A stretch of 64,000 bases of DNA, taken from Cocos nucifera (Eukaryota; Streptophyta; Magnoliopsida; Arecales; Arecaceae). The stretch spans positions 434,001 to 498,000 of the forward strand of contig QRFJ01000294.1 of the NCBI GenBank assembly GCA_006176705.1. Direction: 5' to 3'. Shown piece by piece: positions 9,449-22,700 of the stretch. Numbering within the stretch: position 1 is the stretch's first letter; each line of letters begins with the position of its first letter. Position numbers and translations under genes: made by a program. The notes under the pieces were generated by a model that saw only the letters and a program-made list of their open reading frames with translations, searched no databases and was not told where the DNA came from.

Positions 9449-11761
9449 TATGGTATTTCTTTGAAGTGTACTCCTGGAAATCTTTCTTTGAGGCTTGGCG
9501 CAAGCGGTTGATTTCAGCGGAGGCCACTGCATAATTGTCCTTTGATTTTTGAAGATCGTCTTTTATCTTCTTCAGCTCCTTGTTGGCTTGTTGAACTTCT
9601 TTTTTTAGAACTTTTATATAAGTTTTCAAAGGAATGGCCTATGGTAACGGTGTAGCTTCAGGACTTGACTGAGCTCGGTGACATAAGTTTGCAAACCAAA
9701 ATCTATATCATAAATATGTCGCAACACATATGGGTATGGAAAAAGTTCAATTTCATTGCTCAAAAGTTTAAGTGCATAGAGAATAAAAGAAAAAAGAAGT
9801 GTATAATTAGAAGAGGTCTCTGACCTCTGATTGTGCGGCAGCAGAAGGGCTTGGTTCGGCCTCAACAGGTGTTGGCTCCTCGATGGGCTTAGGGGCATCA
9901 GTGGCAGGTCTGGCGGAAGGAAGGTCGGCTCTAGCCACGGAGGGCTCAGCTTCATCATCATCAGAATCTTCCAGTCCGTCCAACAGGAAGTCGAGGTCCA
10001 GTTCAGGAAATCTCTCAGTGACCCTCTGTTGATAGATATTGAAACCTTTGCCGAAGGCTTCCTTTGCAAATTCGATCTTGATATCTTCCTGTTCTCTTGA
10101 AGCCTTAAATTTCGAGATAGCCTGCTTCTTAGCTTCGATGATTCATTTTTCTCTCTCAGCAATCTCGGCCCCAGCCTTCTTTCTCCTCTCCATTTATGAA
10201 GCCAGTGTGTCCTTCACCTCTGTTGAAGTTTGCTTTGCCCTTTCGAGTGCCTCCTAGAGATGCTTGATCTCGACGGAGTTCTCCTTGAGTGTCTCCTTAA
10301 GATGCTCAACCTCGGCCTTAGATTCTTCAACCTCCGCCTTAGCAGCTTTGGCTTCCTTTGTGGCCCTTAAGGCCTCGACCTCGTGGATGTTGACTGCCTC
10401 AACATTGGCGAATGGATGATGCCCCAAGTACAAGCAGCAAAGTAAATCTTACTACTAAAAAGCATATATGTCCAACTAAATTTGAAAATGAAAAGGCAAC
10501 TACCTCAAGAAAGGCCGCGAACGAATCTTTCTTCCTCTCTTGAGTGCTTATTTAGAGGATCTTTTCAATTACATTTGGTAGAATGCAACCCTTCATAAGA
10601 GGTCGAACGATCCCCCAGCCGTCGAAGGAAGCTCAATCCAAATCGACGTTATTGTCACTAGACTCTCCGGAGTTCTTTCGAGACCTAACTTTCTTCATGA
10701 CCGATTTCTTCCTTTTCTCCACCTCTTTCTTGGCAGGAGGTGCTAGAATGGTGGCCTCGATAGGCAAGCTTGGAGTCGGCGGGGGCGCTTTGGCCTTTGT
10801 TACAGAGGTCACCAGAGTGGGGATGACCAAACTCGAGTCCGCAATCTTAACCCGCTTGGATGTCTCCCCAGGGGCGGTGCCCTTTCTTTTCTGAGCTTGG
10901 AGTTCTTTTATCAGCCATTTCAACTTGTCAGGAGTTATCGCTGTGAAAACAAATGAGCTGAAGTTAGAAAAAGATGAGACAAAAGGGAAACACAAGTTAA
11001 TACCTTCGGGGTTAACAGGGCTTAGGCCAAGGTTATAAAGAGTATGGCCATCTATTAGATTGGTCAATGAAGGAGTTTTATAATTCTTCAGAATATTAGT
11101 AGAATCAAGATCCTCCCTCTTCAACTTCGGGGCCTTACAAATGGAATCCCTAAGCCAACCCCAAGGAGAAAGTTTCAATTCAAGCGAAGGGTTGGATACG
11201 AAGAACTTCCCCTTTCAGTTGTGGATGGAGGAAGGGGCACCTTTAAGTAATCCTTTCTTGTCGAACTGGAACGAAATGTACCACTAGTCTTTTGCAGAAG
11301 GGTGGTGCTTGAAGGTGAAAAAAATACGAAACAAGAAAATCGAAGGTTGAACCTCGGCCAGAAGGCAAAGTGCTAGAAATTCTATGATGAAACGGGAGTT
11401 CGGGATGACCGAGGTTAGAGATATATCAAGAAAATGAAAAAGCTAACAGAGAGGGGAATGGGCAGCCTAAGCTTGGCCCGAAGGATCTTGGTGTACAAAC
11501 TGAACCGATCCAGAGGGGGGCACATATTCGGCCATCCGATCTGGAAAGTTCAAGTTCATACTCTGAGGAGATTTCGTACTGAATTCGGTTAAGAAAAAGA
11601 TCCTTGGCGGAAAGGGTGGAGGCAACGGTCTCGGGAATGAAAGTTGGACGAGCTACATCTCTAAGATTGGGTTCTACCTTGGACCTAAGGTTTGGGAAGT
11701 TCGGCTCAGACGAACTTCCGGAGGATGAAGACCAAGAGCATTCGGAGTCTCGGGAAGCCAT
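9449..11761 (-). pseudogene. antisense accessory ORF of a Tat-type element (putative gypsy-type transposon domain), interrupted
   Basis: Minus-strand coding remnant starting at the methionine complementary to 11759-11761. The N-terminus is serine-rich (SSSSGSSSEPN), followed by an NRIQYEISSEYELELSRSD segment and DGRICAPL, resembling the plant 'putative gypsy type transposon' domain (PF04195) in which a DxRICxPP-like motif recurs. Next come WGWLRDSICKAP and ITPDKLKWLIKELQAQK, a basic stretch, and an acidic DGLEDSDDDEAEPS-like part in another frame. The end is a lysine-rich coiled coil (9449-9629). At least one convincing GT-AG intron (10941-11003) splits it. Copia 1 truncates it at 9448. It has several frameshifts. 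Function unknown. Confidence 0.65.
10941..11003 (-). other. spliceosomal intron in the antisense accessory ORF
   Basis: On the minus strand the exon ends CCCGAAG, then GTATTAAC opens a 63-nt pyrimidine-rich intron that closes TTTGTTTTCACAG, followed by CGATAACTCC. Splicing joins NPE to a codon made across the junction, then ITPDKLKW, in frame. Seen directly; use is inferred. Confidence 0.6.
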
Positions 11762-12413
11762 TTTGGATCAAGAAAAATTAGGAAAATTCTACCAAAAACC
11801 AGAGAAAATTGGGGTGAAAGAACTCAAAACCGAAGGAGAAGCGAGCAAGTCCTAGGAGACCCTCAAAAATAGAAAGAAAGCGAGGAAATTTAAAAGAAAG
11901 GTTAGGATACTAACCTAAATGAGGCGAAGAATTTGATAACGCGGTCGAAATGATGAAAGACGAACGAAAGAGGGGCATCAGAGACCAAAAAATGCATGGG
12001 ATGGAACGATCGAGCTCGAGAAAGGCGAAGAGCAGGGAAAGAACGGAAGAAGAAATAAGCCAGAGTAAGGAAGAAGAAGAAGGAAGGCGCTTAAATAGTC
12101 AATGGAGTCTCGAGCTGTTATAATTGTAGATTGGCAATATCGAATCCCGGCCTTCCGCGTGTCAATCCCATTATTGCGGTTGCAGGTGTTAGAAAGAATC
12201 ATCATTGCCCGTACAATCAAGCTCTGCACTAGACAAAATTTTGAAATTCAAGATTGTCTCAAGCCATTCCACAATAAAAAAAGCTCCCATGTCGGTTTGA
12301 ATAAATCCAAATGTTGCGCATCGTAGAGGTGGGAAGACCAGATGGGACTTCGGCGATCATAAGTAGTGGTACTCCCTTTGTTCGAACTTCGAATTTGGGA
12401 GTAGAGGGACAAG
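11762..12413 (+). other. untranslated stretch of element 3 and polypurine tract
   Basis: No supported coding. It must hold the promoter of the antisense ORF if that ORF was ever expressed. The final 18 bases, GGGAGTAGAGGGACAAG-like, are purine-rich on the plus strand and abut the LTR, as expected of a 3' polypurine tract. This is the main evidence that the element's sense strand is plus. Confidence 0.55.
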
Positions 12414-13529
12414 TATTGGGGGTAAAATAGCTTCCGCTGAAGTCTAGTAAAGTTCGATCTTAGTAAAATACCATCTGGAGTTACGACGTCCAAGTTCGAG
12501 GCTTAATCAAGTTGACCCCCCTGGTCCAAGCAAGTTTCAGAAGATTAGTCTCCAAATGCAACTGAGCTCAAAGCTTCAACTAAAGGCGGCTCATCCCGAA
12601 AATGACAACAACTTCTATCGATGCCCAATCTTGTGTATTGGCCAAGCTCCCCTACTCCAACCCTCCAACTCTATCCTATTGATGGCAGATCTTGTCAAGA
12701 CTACATCGTGGATCTTGGCCAGATAAACTTGAGTCAATAAAATGAACTTGTCATCTGCATGACTTCAGTTTTCAGTCTGGGATAAGCAACAATCGCTTCA
12801 CAAGCATTGAACCTTAGCATTCTCCAATCCCGACTTTAGGCCGATCTTGGGCATTGGTCAAACTTCATCAAAGTAATTAAAGTAGCCTAGCCGTAGTCCT
12901 AATTGAGGAATCCATTATTTCTGTCCGACCTTAAACCCTCCAGATTGAAGTGTCAGTGTCTATCATCGTCCGATCTTGAAGATAATCGAGCTTTCAAAAG
13001 CAGTTGAAATAGTCCTATTGAGGTTCAGATCCTGAGCCTGACCTACAAACTCATCACTCCCGACCCGAAGGCCAACCTTCAAGTTTGGTCCATCCGATCC
13101 TAAGCCCCAATAGCTTAACCTCAAGATAAACGGCTCGCGATCAAACTCGGAAGCATCTGACCTTCCGTTCGAACTCCAGTAAATAATATCCAACTGTCAG
13201 CAAATCACGACAAACGACAGCCCACTCTCCATAACAAATTCTGAGCAGCTCGAACCGCCTAATGACATTTCATTGCGGCTGTCACTATGAATCTATTACT
13301 GGTTCCATTTGTAAATAGGACTTTTCGGGTACGCCATCTTCTCTATGCTCTTTTTCCATCTTCAATCTCCTGAGTACTTCATTTTTGTTGGCCAGAATAC
13401 TAACTTGACCGTTGGAGGATCCACACTGGAGCCACCTTCGGCCAGGACTTTATCTTGCAGGTTTCCTTGGTGAGACCCTAACTTCCACCTCCGGCAGCCT
13501 CTGGTGGCCGACCGTTTTCTGCATCAACA
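12414..13529 (+). repeat. element 3 3' LTR
   Basis: 1116 bp, TATTGGGGG to CATCAACA. A TATA-like TTGTAAATAGGAC lies near 13308-13322, followed by ATCTTCTCTATGCTC, at the same spacing as the TATA and start region in the gypsy 1 and 2 LTRs. It lacks the 45-bp minisatellite. The candidate target duplication just outside is CTTAG at 13530-13534; its partner is not visible. Confidence 0.7.
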
Positions 13530-13756
13530 CTTAGCAATTTTAGTTTTTTTTCTTTTTCATTTTGCCAACCCAATTTTGCACCAGAGAGTCATAAGTGCTG
13601 ATAAAACTCTCTGCTATAAGTACTTTTTCTTACTGTTCTGTACTCTTTTAGTTTGACTGATAAAATGCTGGATAATGCTGTTCCTTTTCACTTTATTTTC
13701 CGGGTTCAGATTCAAACTGTTTAACTTTGCATGCTATTTTCATTATTCTTTGCCAG

Positions 13757-16700
13757 GCTTTACTTTATGCAGTTGGATTGGGGAAAGGTGCAATTCCAAC
13801 AGCAGCTGCTGTCAATTGGGTGCTTAAGGATGGAATCGGGTATCTCAGCAAAATACTATTGTCAAAATTTGGTCGTCATTTTGATGTTCACCCAAAGGGA
13901 TGGAGACTATTTGCAGATCTTATGGAAAATGCAGCTTATGGAATGGAGATTCTGACTCCTGCTTTTCCTCAATATTTTGTTTTAATTGGTGCAGCAGCTG
14001 GGGCTGGTCGTTCAGCATCTGCTTTGATACAGGTACTATACAAATCTGGAAAAATCTCTCTAGATAACGTTGATGTTTTACATAGCTAGCTAGCTTCTGA
14101 ACATTATCCCTGCAGATTGTTTTTGACTAGTTAGTTCTGCCATGGACTGTGAGGTAGGTGCTGTCCTATTCCCTCTAGCCAAGTTTGGCACAGAGTATCT
14201 GTTAGAACTGGTCTGCATGCTCATTTGTTTTCAGAAGTTTCTTTTGGAAAGTGACCAAGATTCATAATTCGAATCTTAATGAGCTAATAACAATCCCACA
14301 ATCACGGTAGAAAACTGGCATATATATGACTACAAAGTTGTGATTGGCTAGTTAACACAGACTTGTAAGACATCATCTTGATATTGATTTTATTCTTTAT
14401 GGAGATTATCATTCGAAGTCTTCGCTTCTTGTCAGGACACTGTTGTGAGGATAGGATCGTGAAGAAACTTCAAGGCATTTGACTGTTAAAAATATATTAT
14501 TTTTTTCTCCTTTAGTGCTTATGGATCTGTATGACTACAAGCATTTTGCTTTAAGCTGATGCCTTGCTTTTCTTATGGGAGTGGAGTTGGCACTGTTGTG
14601 GATTTGGGTGGTTGGTTACAAATTCACATTTATCTATATATAGTCATACATGTGTGCATATTTGTGTATATACAAATACAAATAAAATCTGAACTTTTTG
14701 TTATACAAATTGGTTTTGGGATCCAGATGGAATGAGTTTTAGCTTTAACAATCTTCGTTGTTCAATGGTCTCATTACTTCACTCTAATTTTCGCAGTTTT
14801 AGTTGAAAAATGTTAAATAATCCAATAAATCAACTAAATTTGTTCCTCCTTTAATACCTTAGTATGCTATCCATGATTCATTGAACTTAGGAGGTGGTAG
14901 GATATGTCTTTCCTAAATTAACTTGATTTGTCTCACAGACTAAATATAAGGTTGAATCATAAGATTTACTGCTCAATCTGCCTTTCCAAGTGATATAAAA
15001 ACTTGTAATTTCTAGAAATTATTTTTTTTGTACAAATTTCTAGAAATTATTAGTTGTCATCTATCTATGCATAGGTATGTTTTGGGGATCAACCTTTTTG
15101 CTAAAATATGCAACTTGTCTATATTGTCACAGGCTGCTACCAGAAGCTGTTTCCATGCAGGTTTTGCTGTGCAAAGAAATTTTGCAGAGGTACTCATGAG
15201 TTCCATAGTTCATATTCCCATGATAAATGGCCTATACTAGCAAAATTAATGTACCATATGGTGGTAATTGGAATACATTTTATGCCAGCTTGATGTGTTG
15301 ATTGGGATGAGCAGGTGCAGGGAGGGAGGGAGGGAGGGAGGGAGGCAGAGAGAGAGAGACCTATCGGGAGGACTTGAGCACACATCCTCCCTGTGAAGGT
15401 TAAATAAAGGGTTGTTCATATTAAGAATCTACCCAATCGGCCATGACCTCATCATTGTTTTCATCATGCAAAACATTTCCTATCAGAGTGGGGCTGTCTA
15501 TGAAGCACACCAAGGAATTCTCTACAAATGAATTTATATGATTTGTACAGTCAATGGTCAACTTGAGGTCAACCCACTAGAATTGATATTTAAAAGCTAG
15601 CCAAGAAATGTCAGGCAAAAGAGTGTTTGCCATGAAACATAAAAAGCTAATTGGTAGGTAGACCTAGCTTGATAGTCAAAATTTAAGTTTTTGCCACCGG
15701 AGACCATCCCTTGACTGTCCCTCAAATTTGGAGAAAATCTAGATGATAGGGAAAATGACAAGGTCAGAGGTGGGGAACTGCATCCATCTTTGAAGAATCC
15801 CAATATTGTGCTGCAACATGGTGGGAAACTGTTGATTATGATCTACAACATTAAAAAGGACCTTGCCAAGGTATAATGTTGCATGTATTTCTAACTAAAG
15901 CCGTAGGAAACTATTAACAATTTTTAATATAAAACAGTAGCATTTTTTATTGGAAGATTCAATGGTTTGATACAAAATGTCCAAGTCTACTGAAATTTAA
16001 CAATGTATTTTATATTTTGAGATGTGTAGATAATGGTTAACAATGTAGATTCTCAATTTATATGGCTTCTTGTGTTTGATTAGCCTAGGTTGATTGATTC
16101 TATTATTTTTTATGACTGCTTAATCTGTAAGAAGAAATGCATCAAAATATTTGATTTTTGGTTCAAAGCATTTTTAATATTGTTGATTGTGATTAGCAGC
16201 ATGAATTTTCTTTTTGTATCCTGTTACATAGTTTGCTTTGTCAAGGTTAGAGCTCAAAACCCTCCAATAGACACTAGCTCAAAAACGCATGTGCAGGTGC
16301 ATATGCGTATATATGTATGCATGCATGTATGCAGGTGCATATGGACAAACCTACATATGTATATATGTGTAGAATAGTTAATCTAGAATCTGAATTGTAG
16401 GATTTGAATCCAATTATGTCACTGTGAACAACAAAGACCAGCCATAAAAATTATAAATCCACATAGTTCATCTTGGTTTCTAATTTATAACATTTAAAAT
16501 GTCAAAAGACCAAAAAGTTGTATTTTATAACTCCAAGTCTTGATCTTGTGGTTACAAATGGATAACAACAGTCAAGTTAGGTACTAAAATGCACCATGGA
16601 CTCTATATAATCTTTGCTAGTAACTTACTAGAAAACAGGCACCTGCAATGTATGTTTGAAGAAAGATTAAAGCAAGATAATAAAAGTATAAAAAAGAAAT

Positions 16701-19700
16701 TAATATAATATGAGAAAACTGAAGAATAAAAATTAATAAATTTGTAACAACATCTCATTAAGAAACCTTAACAATGACTATCAACCCACATCTGCTGGAC
16801 CAGGTTTTTTTTAATATTAAAATACAAAAAAAGTAATATTTACTGTTATTTGTTGTACTATATGATGAAACCTAGTCGTAATATAATGCACTTTAAGGTG
16901 AATTACAAGTAAAATATTATAAAAAACCAGAAAAATAATAAAAATAATCAGTTTGCAATGAGGTTTAAGTACTCTACAATTTCACTATGAGAGTTATATC
17001 CACCATCATCTGCAGACATCTGCTTGGTGCAGGATTGTTTGTGTTAAAGTAATAACCATTATAACTTTTTGGAGAGAAAGTTCTATAGCGGCTATTATTA
17101 GCCGTAGCATGTGGCCAAGAGCCAGTACTAATATGATATTATCCAATGTTTCATCAGTAATTCCAGGCTTTGTTTCTTAAACTGTTTTGCTTATTGTTAT
17201 TAAGGTTCAATTTTGATCTAAATGAAATCAACCAGTGGCTAGTGCTATAACGCAAAATGCCATGTGATCATACAGATTGATAGAAAGTGGATACATGCCT
17301 TCTTAGATTGGATTGTTGATTCATGTGAGATGCCTGCTTGATCAGTCTTTTAGCAAATATGTAAGAACAACAACTAGAAAAATGTCTTGGGGCCCAACCC
17401 TGATACTTAAAAAGAGAAAGAAAAAGCTTTATTGCACTTTGCAAGGTGCCATGAGGGGACTGGTGCTTCATTAGACAATCCCACCATGTATCACACTGAC
17501 CCTGTGAATTGCACCAGCACCTTCATTCCATATAGCATGGAGCTTCTTCTTCTTTCTTTTTGTGGGGTGTGTGGGGGTGTACCACTGTTGGGCCCCATAC
17601 AATTACTTTAGCTTCAAAATCTATCATTGCTGGAGTTTGATACAAAGGCCTTTTCTGGTCTCACAACTGACTGTAGCGTAGCATTGAATCTGAACTGAAA
17701 ACTGTTAGGTGCTAGTTAATGGAGTCATGGTAAAAGATTATGGGTCGTTTATGTTTGGGTTGGAATGGGAAAAAGGATTGCTGTGATTCCTTTTTTAGAC
17801 TCGAGAAAGATTTATTCTGAGATTTGAGGGAAAGGACATTTTAAAGAAGGTATTTCAGAATTAATTAGAGCCCATTTTCAACCAAAACCTTGACATGAAT
17901 GAAGAGGGAATATTCTTCAATTTTAGAGCAGTTATTACAATATAGTATAGATCTACATATCTTGAAACACGTATCTACCAAAAAAAATTAGGGTTTTTGA
18001 TCTCTTTAATCATAGATCAATTCATACCAGCATCTTGACATAAGAAACACCTTTTTGGTGATGGACAAGTAGCAACAAATCTCTGAAGTTCATAAATTTT
18101 TGTTATTTATTTATTCAAATCTTAAAGTCCTGTAGATAGTGTTTAATGATGTGAAATTCTCCATTTAAATGGTCTCATCTCATGTACTTTCCACTGGTAG
18201 GATGTGGGCTTGTATCTTTTCTCTTTCTCTCTCTCTAATATGTATCAATAATTGGATTAGTAATCTAGTTTGATGGTGTAGGTCATTGCAAAAGGTGAAG
18301 CTCAAGGAATGGTGAGCAAGTTTCTGGGCATCATGCTTGGGATAGCATTGGCCAACTACAACGGCTCTTCCACACCATTAGCTCTTGCTTCTTTTTTTGC
18401 AGTAACAGGAATTCACATGTATTGCAATTTTAAGTCATATCAATCAATTCAACTGAGGACTCTTAATCCATATCGTGCAAGTAATTTCTTCCATACTTTT
18501 CCTTTTGTCAACCCAAATGCATGTATTCTTTGCCAATGCAGTTGCTAAAACTATCATGCAACGTTCTGTATCTATTTATGTACCAAAAAAAATGTTCTAT
18601 ATCTATTTAGTGGTAGCTGTTTTTTTTCCACTTATGCACTATCTAGACTTATTTCTTGGTCCTTCTAGCATAAAGGGAACTATATGTACTATTTTAAATG
18701 TCATTTTTTTCTTGGTCCATATAACTACAATACAACTGTACTACAGTAAAGTATAATTATTACTTACCAGTGTAGCTTCATTATTACCATAACATAACTA
18801 TGATATAGCTAACCCTTATGTTGTTAGTATGTGTTGATATGTATATCAAACACGTATACACACACATCCGTTTACATACATATTAATATATGCAGAAGTT
18901 CTGCTACAATTATCACTCAGTTAAAAAATAATTTAGCGATACTGTAGTTACATTCCAATTATGGTAGCTATAAAGCTAAACAATATAATTATGCTTCGAA
19001 ATCTCTTCAAAAGCTCATTGCACCTACTTCATGAATGTTTCCTTCTTCCCTATTCTTTTTCACAATTTCCACTAATATTATGTTGGGTCTTCCCTCCTCC
19101 CACATCTTCAATAGGGATAAAGTACCCATTTTGTGGAGCCCCATTAGATCTTTGTTTATATGTCTAGACCATCTTAATTTTTTCTCTATTTCTTTAGCCT
19201 TAATTGGTGCAACTCCTATGTCTCTATTATCCTCGTTTCTCAAAAATATGTCTTTGTATGTGCATGAGTAATTTATCTACCTGTCAAAATGCATTCTACA
19301 ATCAATTTATTGACCATGTCAGTTTTTGATTACCACTTAGATTTTTTGCATGTGTTTTATCGTAGTTCTTCTTTTTAATCGTGAACAGGTTTGGTTTTTA
19401 GTGAATATCTGTTGAGCGGACAAGTTCCTGGTGTAAAAGAGGTTAACGATGAGGAGCCGCTCTTCTTAGGCTTATCAATTGTCAACAGAAGATCACGTAG
19501 TGTAAGTGAACTTTATTAATTTTTTATTTTTATTTTTTTATTTTTTTATAAGAACAGCCCAAGTTGCTTTGGGAAGATATACTGCAAAGCAAGAGTATGA
19601 TGAATTATCATACCATAATGGTCTTTTCTATTGCCCAACCCTGTCGTAGGAGAGTTCGATATCTAAAAGATCCTATATTTGTAACCAATTCTTTCTTCTA

Positions 19701-22700
19701 TCCAGAAAGATTAGCAAAAGCTGTTAGCACATTGGCTGCTATTAATTTAGCAATTTGCATACGTATTTGCCTATTATTAATCTGTTTATTCTGGGATGAT
19801 GCATAATCATGCAATATCTATTTGGCCAAGTAATATTCAGTGCATGATTACCCATTAACATAAAAAAAAAAGTTCTACCTAAAGGATCAGAAATGCAAAT
19901 CAGTTGGTTTAGAATGGGGGATTAGCATGATTTCTAACTGGCTAACTGCATTAACTAGGGAGTTAGGTCTGACATCTAAGCATTGCTGGCATGGGGCATG
20001 CTGGCCAATGGCTGGCACGGCATGTGCCATGCCATCAACATGGGCTGGAATGTTTGGTACCCAGTGCTGAGTTGTCATGGACCAGCTGAAGGTAGCACTT
20101 GAAACCACATCCAGTTCTAAATGCAGTGCCAAAAACTAGTCTGGCATAAACTGACACTTGGAAACTTGTCTAGGTCTAGATGCTAACTAGTTAGGATTTG
20201 ATTCGAGTCAGATTTATTCTAGATTTTGAAGGATCATGTTTGGCATGTTAGACTTTGGTCAAATCCTTTATAGCCTGAAGTGAAAGTAGGGATAGAAGCG
20301 GATACTGGGAAGTGACTATCACCACGAAAAAAGTGTAGAAGATTAAAGCACATAGGAATTGTATCATCTGAAAAAAGAAGGGAAAGAAAGAAAGAAAGAA
20401 TCTATTTACTTGTTGGTTATACTTTTCATGATAAAATGAAGCCTAGGTTCAAAAATGATAAAAAGGATATACAAGACAAACTCTATCAAACATATCTCAC
20501 AAAAGTATGATATATTATTAGGTGTTTGATGGTAAAGCGTGCAAAAGCATCAAGAAGTAGGTCCAGATGTGAGATTCTGTGGTGGGTGTTGTACAATACT
20601 CTAGCTACTTAGGTATGATCCATTTTCTTGACCCAAAATCTGGTTCTACCAGGTCTTGAGTGTGACAACCAAGGTTTGCCGTATCGGTCAACACCGTAGC
20701 ATGTTGCATACAATGATGTACTTGTATCAAACGCTACACGGTCTCATACTATACTAACACTTGGTATGCCTCGCCCTCTTGTACCATACTTGTCTTGCCA
20801 CTACAATAGGATGATACCAATATGGGGTCTAGACGAGATGGCGAACCTTGTTGACAACAATTGTAGTGCATCAATGGCCTGCATTTAGTTTAATTGATGC
20901 GGAAGGACATATTTCAACATCGCGTAATCATAAAATAAATGGTCATTTGATAATACAAAGCAATGCTTAGTCTCATCCAAATTTAAATTTTATAGCTCAT
21001 GGTCTTGAAATCAAAATAAAGTTCACATCATTCCATCATCTTATAATACAAAAATAGTTAATTATAGAGACAAATATTATATCTTTTAGTATGGGTATGT
21101 GATAGAAATCTCTCTCTTTACTAATACAACCACTTCCATAGTTACAAATCTCAACTTAAGAAACACAAAGTGAATCCAGTCTTTTTCATGCAATACCAGC
21201 TTAAATATATACGCAAAGTGTTTCGGGCTTGCTACCATCCTAATGCAAGTTGGTTTTTCATTCAGAAATATAACAATTCAAGGGATGAGCTGCACAACTC
21301 AGCGAGTGTCCAAACAGAGTGAACAAGTTACAATTAAGCATGGTAACACCATGAGTAATATGGATACGTTCTTATGCAAAATCAAATAACTACCAATAAC
21401 ATTTATCAAAATAGATAATACTTTTCAATATATCTATATCAAAACACTGAAATACACTTGGGACATTCGAATACACTGGAATACACTTGAAAACACATAT
21501 TAATGGTCACTAACTAACTATTATACCTGTTAGTCAAGGGTTCATTGACTCATAAACCCATTAGGTAAGGGTTCACCTTGACTAACTATTGTAATTGCTG
21601 GTCAAGGGTTCACTAATGGGCTAACTATTACACTTTTTGACTAGGGTTAACTAGAAACCAACTATTGTACCCGCTAATTAAGGGTTTATTGATTCACTAA
21701 CCAGAGGGCTTATTTCAATTCATGAGACTTTCACTTTTGAACAACATAATGGTTGCAAATATTGTGGGTAATATGTAGTACAATACAAAGCAATTCCATA
21801 TGATAAACTATAATTTCTTTTAAAATAGCTTACATAATATTAATAGGCTCACATTTCACATAATTACTCCAAACACCAACATAAAGTTTTTAATCTTAAC
21901 CTGTTGTAGATGTATTAATAAGAAGAGTTAACAAAATATTGAAACTCTATGATCACTGTTCTTTCAGCTAAGATGGATAATATTTAAGTTTCATGTAATC
22001 ATACATTTACTGTAATTAATACCATGAAATTCTGATTCTAATAAGACAATCTTTTATATTGTCATAGGCAAAGATGTTGACAAACTATTTCAAAATCAAT
22101 AAACCATAAAAACAATCAGTTACAAAATAATATGTCAACTATGGAAGGATGCTCATTCTACAAATTTATGTTCCAGAGCCTCACATTACACTCTTCTCCC
22201 TTTGTTCTAGCTAGATATTATTGTCCACTTTCTTTTTTCCCTTCACTAGATTCAAGAATGGTAGGAGTGCAGCAACCTTCTATATAGTGACCTTGCAAGA
22301 ATGAGATTTCCAACCAAGATATTGCATCCTGACGGGATAGGGGGTGTCCTGGCCGTCCCGTCCCATTTCTTTGAGAAAACGAGATCGGGATGGGGTCAGG
22401 ACTCCGAAATCCATCCATATAGGAAAAGGAGGAAAGAATGGAAGATGAGAAAAGGAAAAAGTGAAAGAAAAGAAGAAGAATAAAAGAAAGAAAGGAAGGG
22501 AGAAGAAAAAGAAAGGAGGAAAAGAGAAAGGAGGAGAAAATGAGAAAAAAAGGAAAGAAAGGTAGAAGAAAAGAAAAGAACAAAAAAAAGAAAAAAGAAA
22601 AGAAGGAGAGAGAGATAGAGGATATCTACCAGAATGCATGATTGGGATGGGATGGGACAGTGGGACATCCCGTTCCATGGAGATATCGGGACACCTTCGC

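Larger units (their letters stand above)
9449..13529 (+). mobile_element. Tat-type gypsy element 3, 3' part, plus-sense
   Basis: The 3' portion of a second Tat-lineage element in the opposite orientation to gypsy 1 and 2. A purine-rich tract (12396-12413) is followed by an LTR from 12414 (TATTGGGGGTAAAATAG) to 13529 (CTGCATCAACA). The LTR matches gypsy 1 and 2 LTRs in reverse complement: it shares the leader blocks TTCTGGCCAACA, ACCTGCAA and GATCCTCC. Between the copia junction and the polypurine tract lies an ORF in antisense. The 5' part is displaced beyond copia 1, probably outside the window. Confidence 0.7.

Noticed and set aside
18309..18548. Reading on past the RUS6 exon donor at 18480
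   Set aside because: The family sequence demands a splice at 18480; the continuation is intron translation.
19960..20130. GGCATG-rich stretch (and a similar one at 48410-48560) considered as a shared repeat family
   Set aside because: Only short words such as GGCATGxxxxxGC recur; no ordered alignment could be made by eye.
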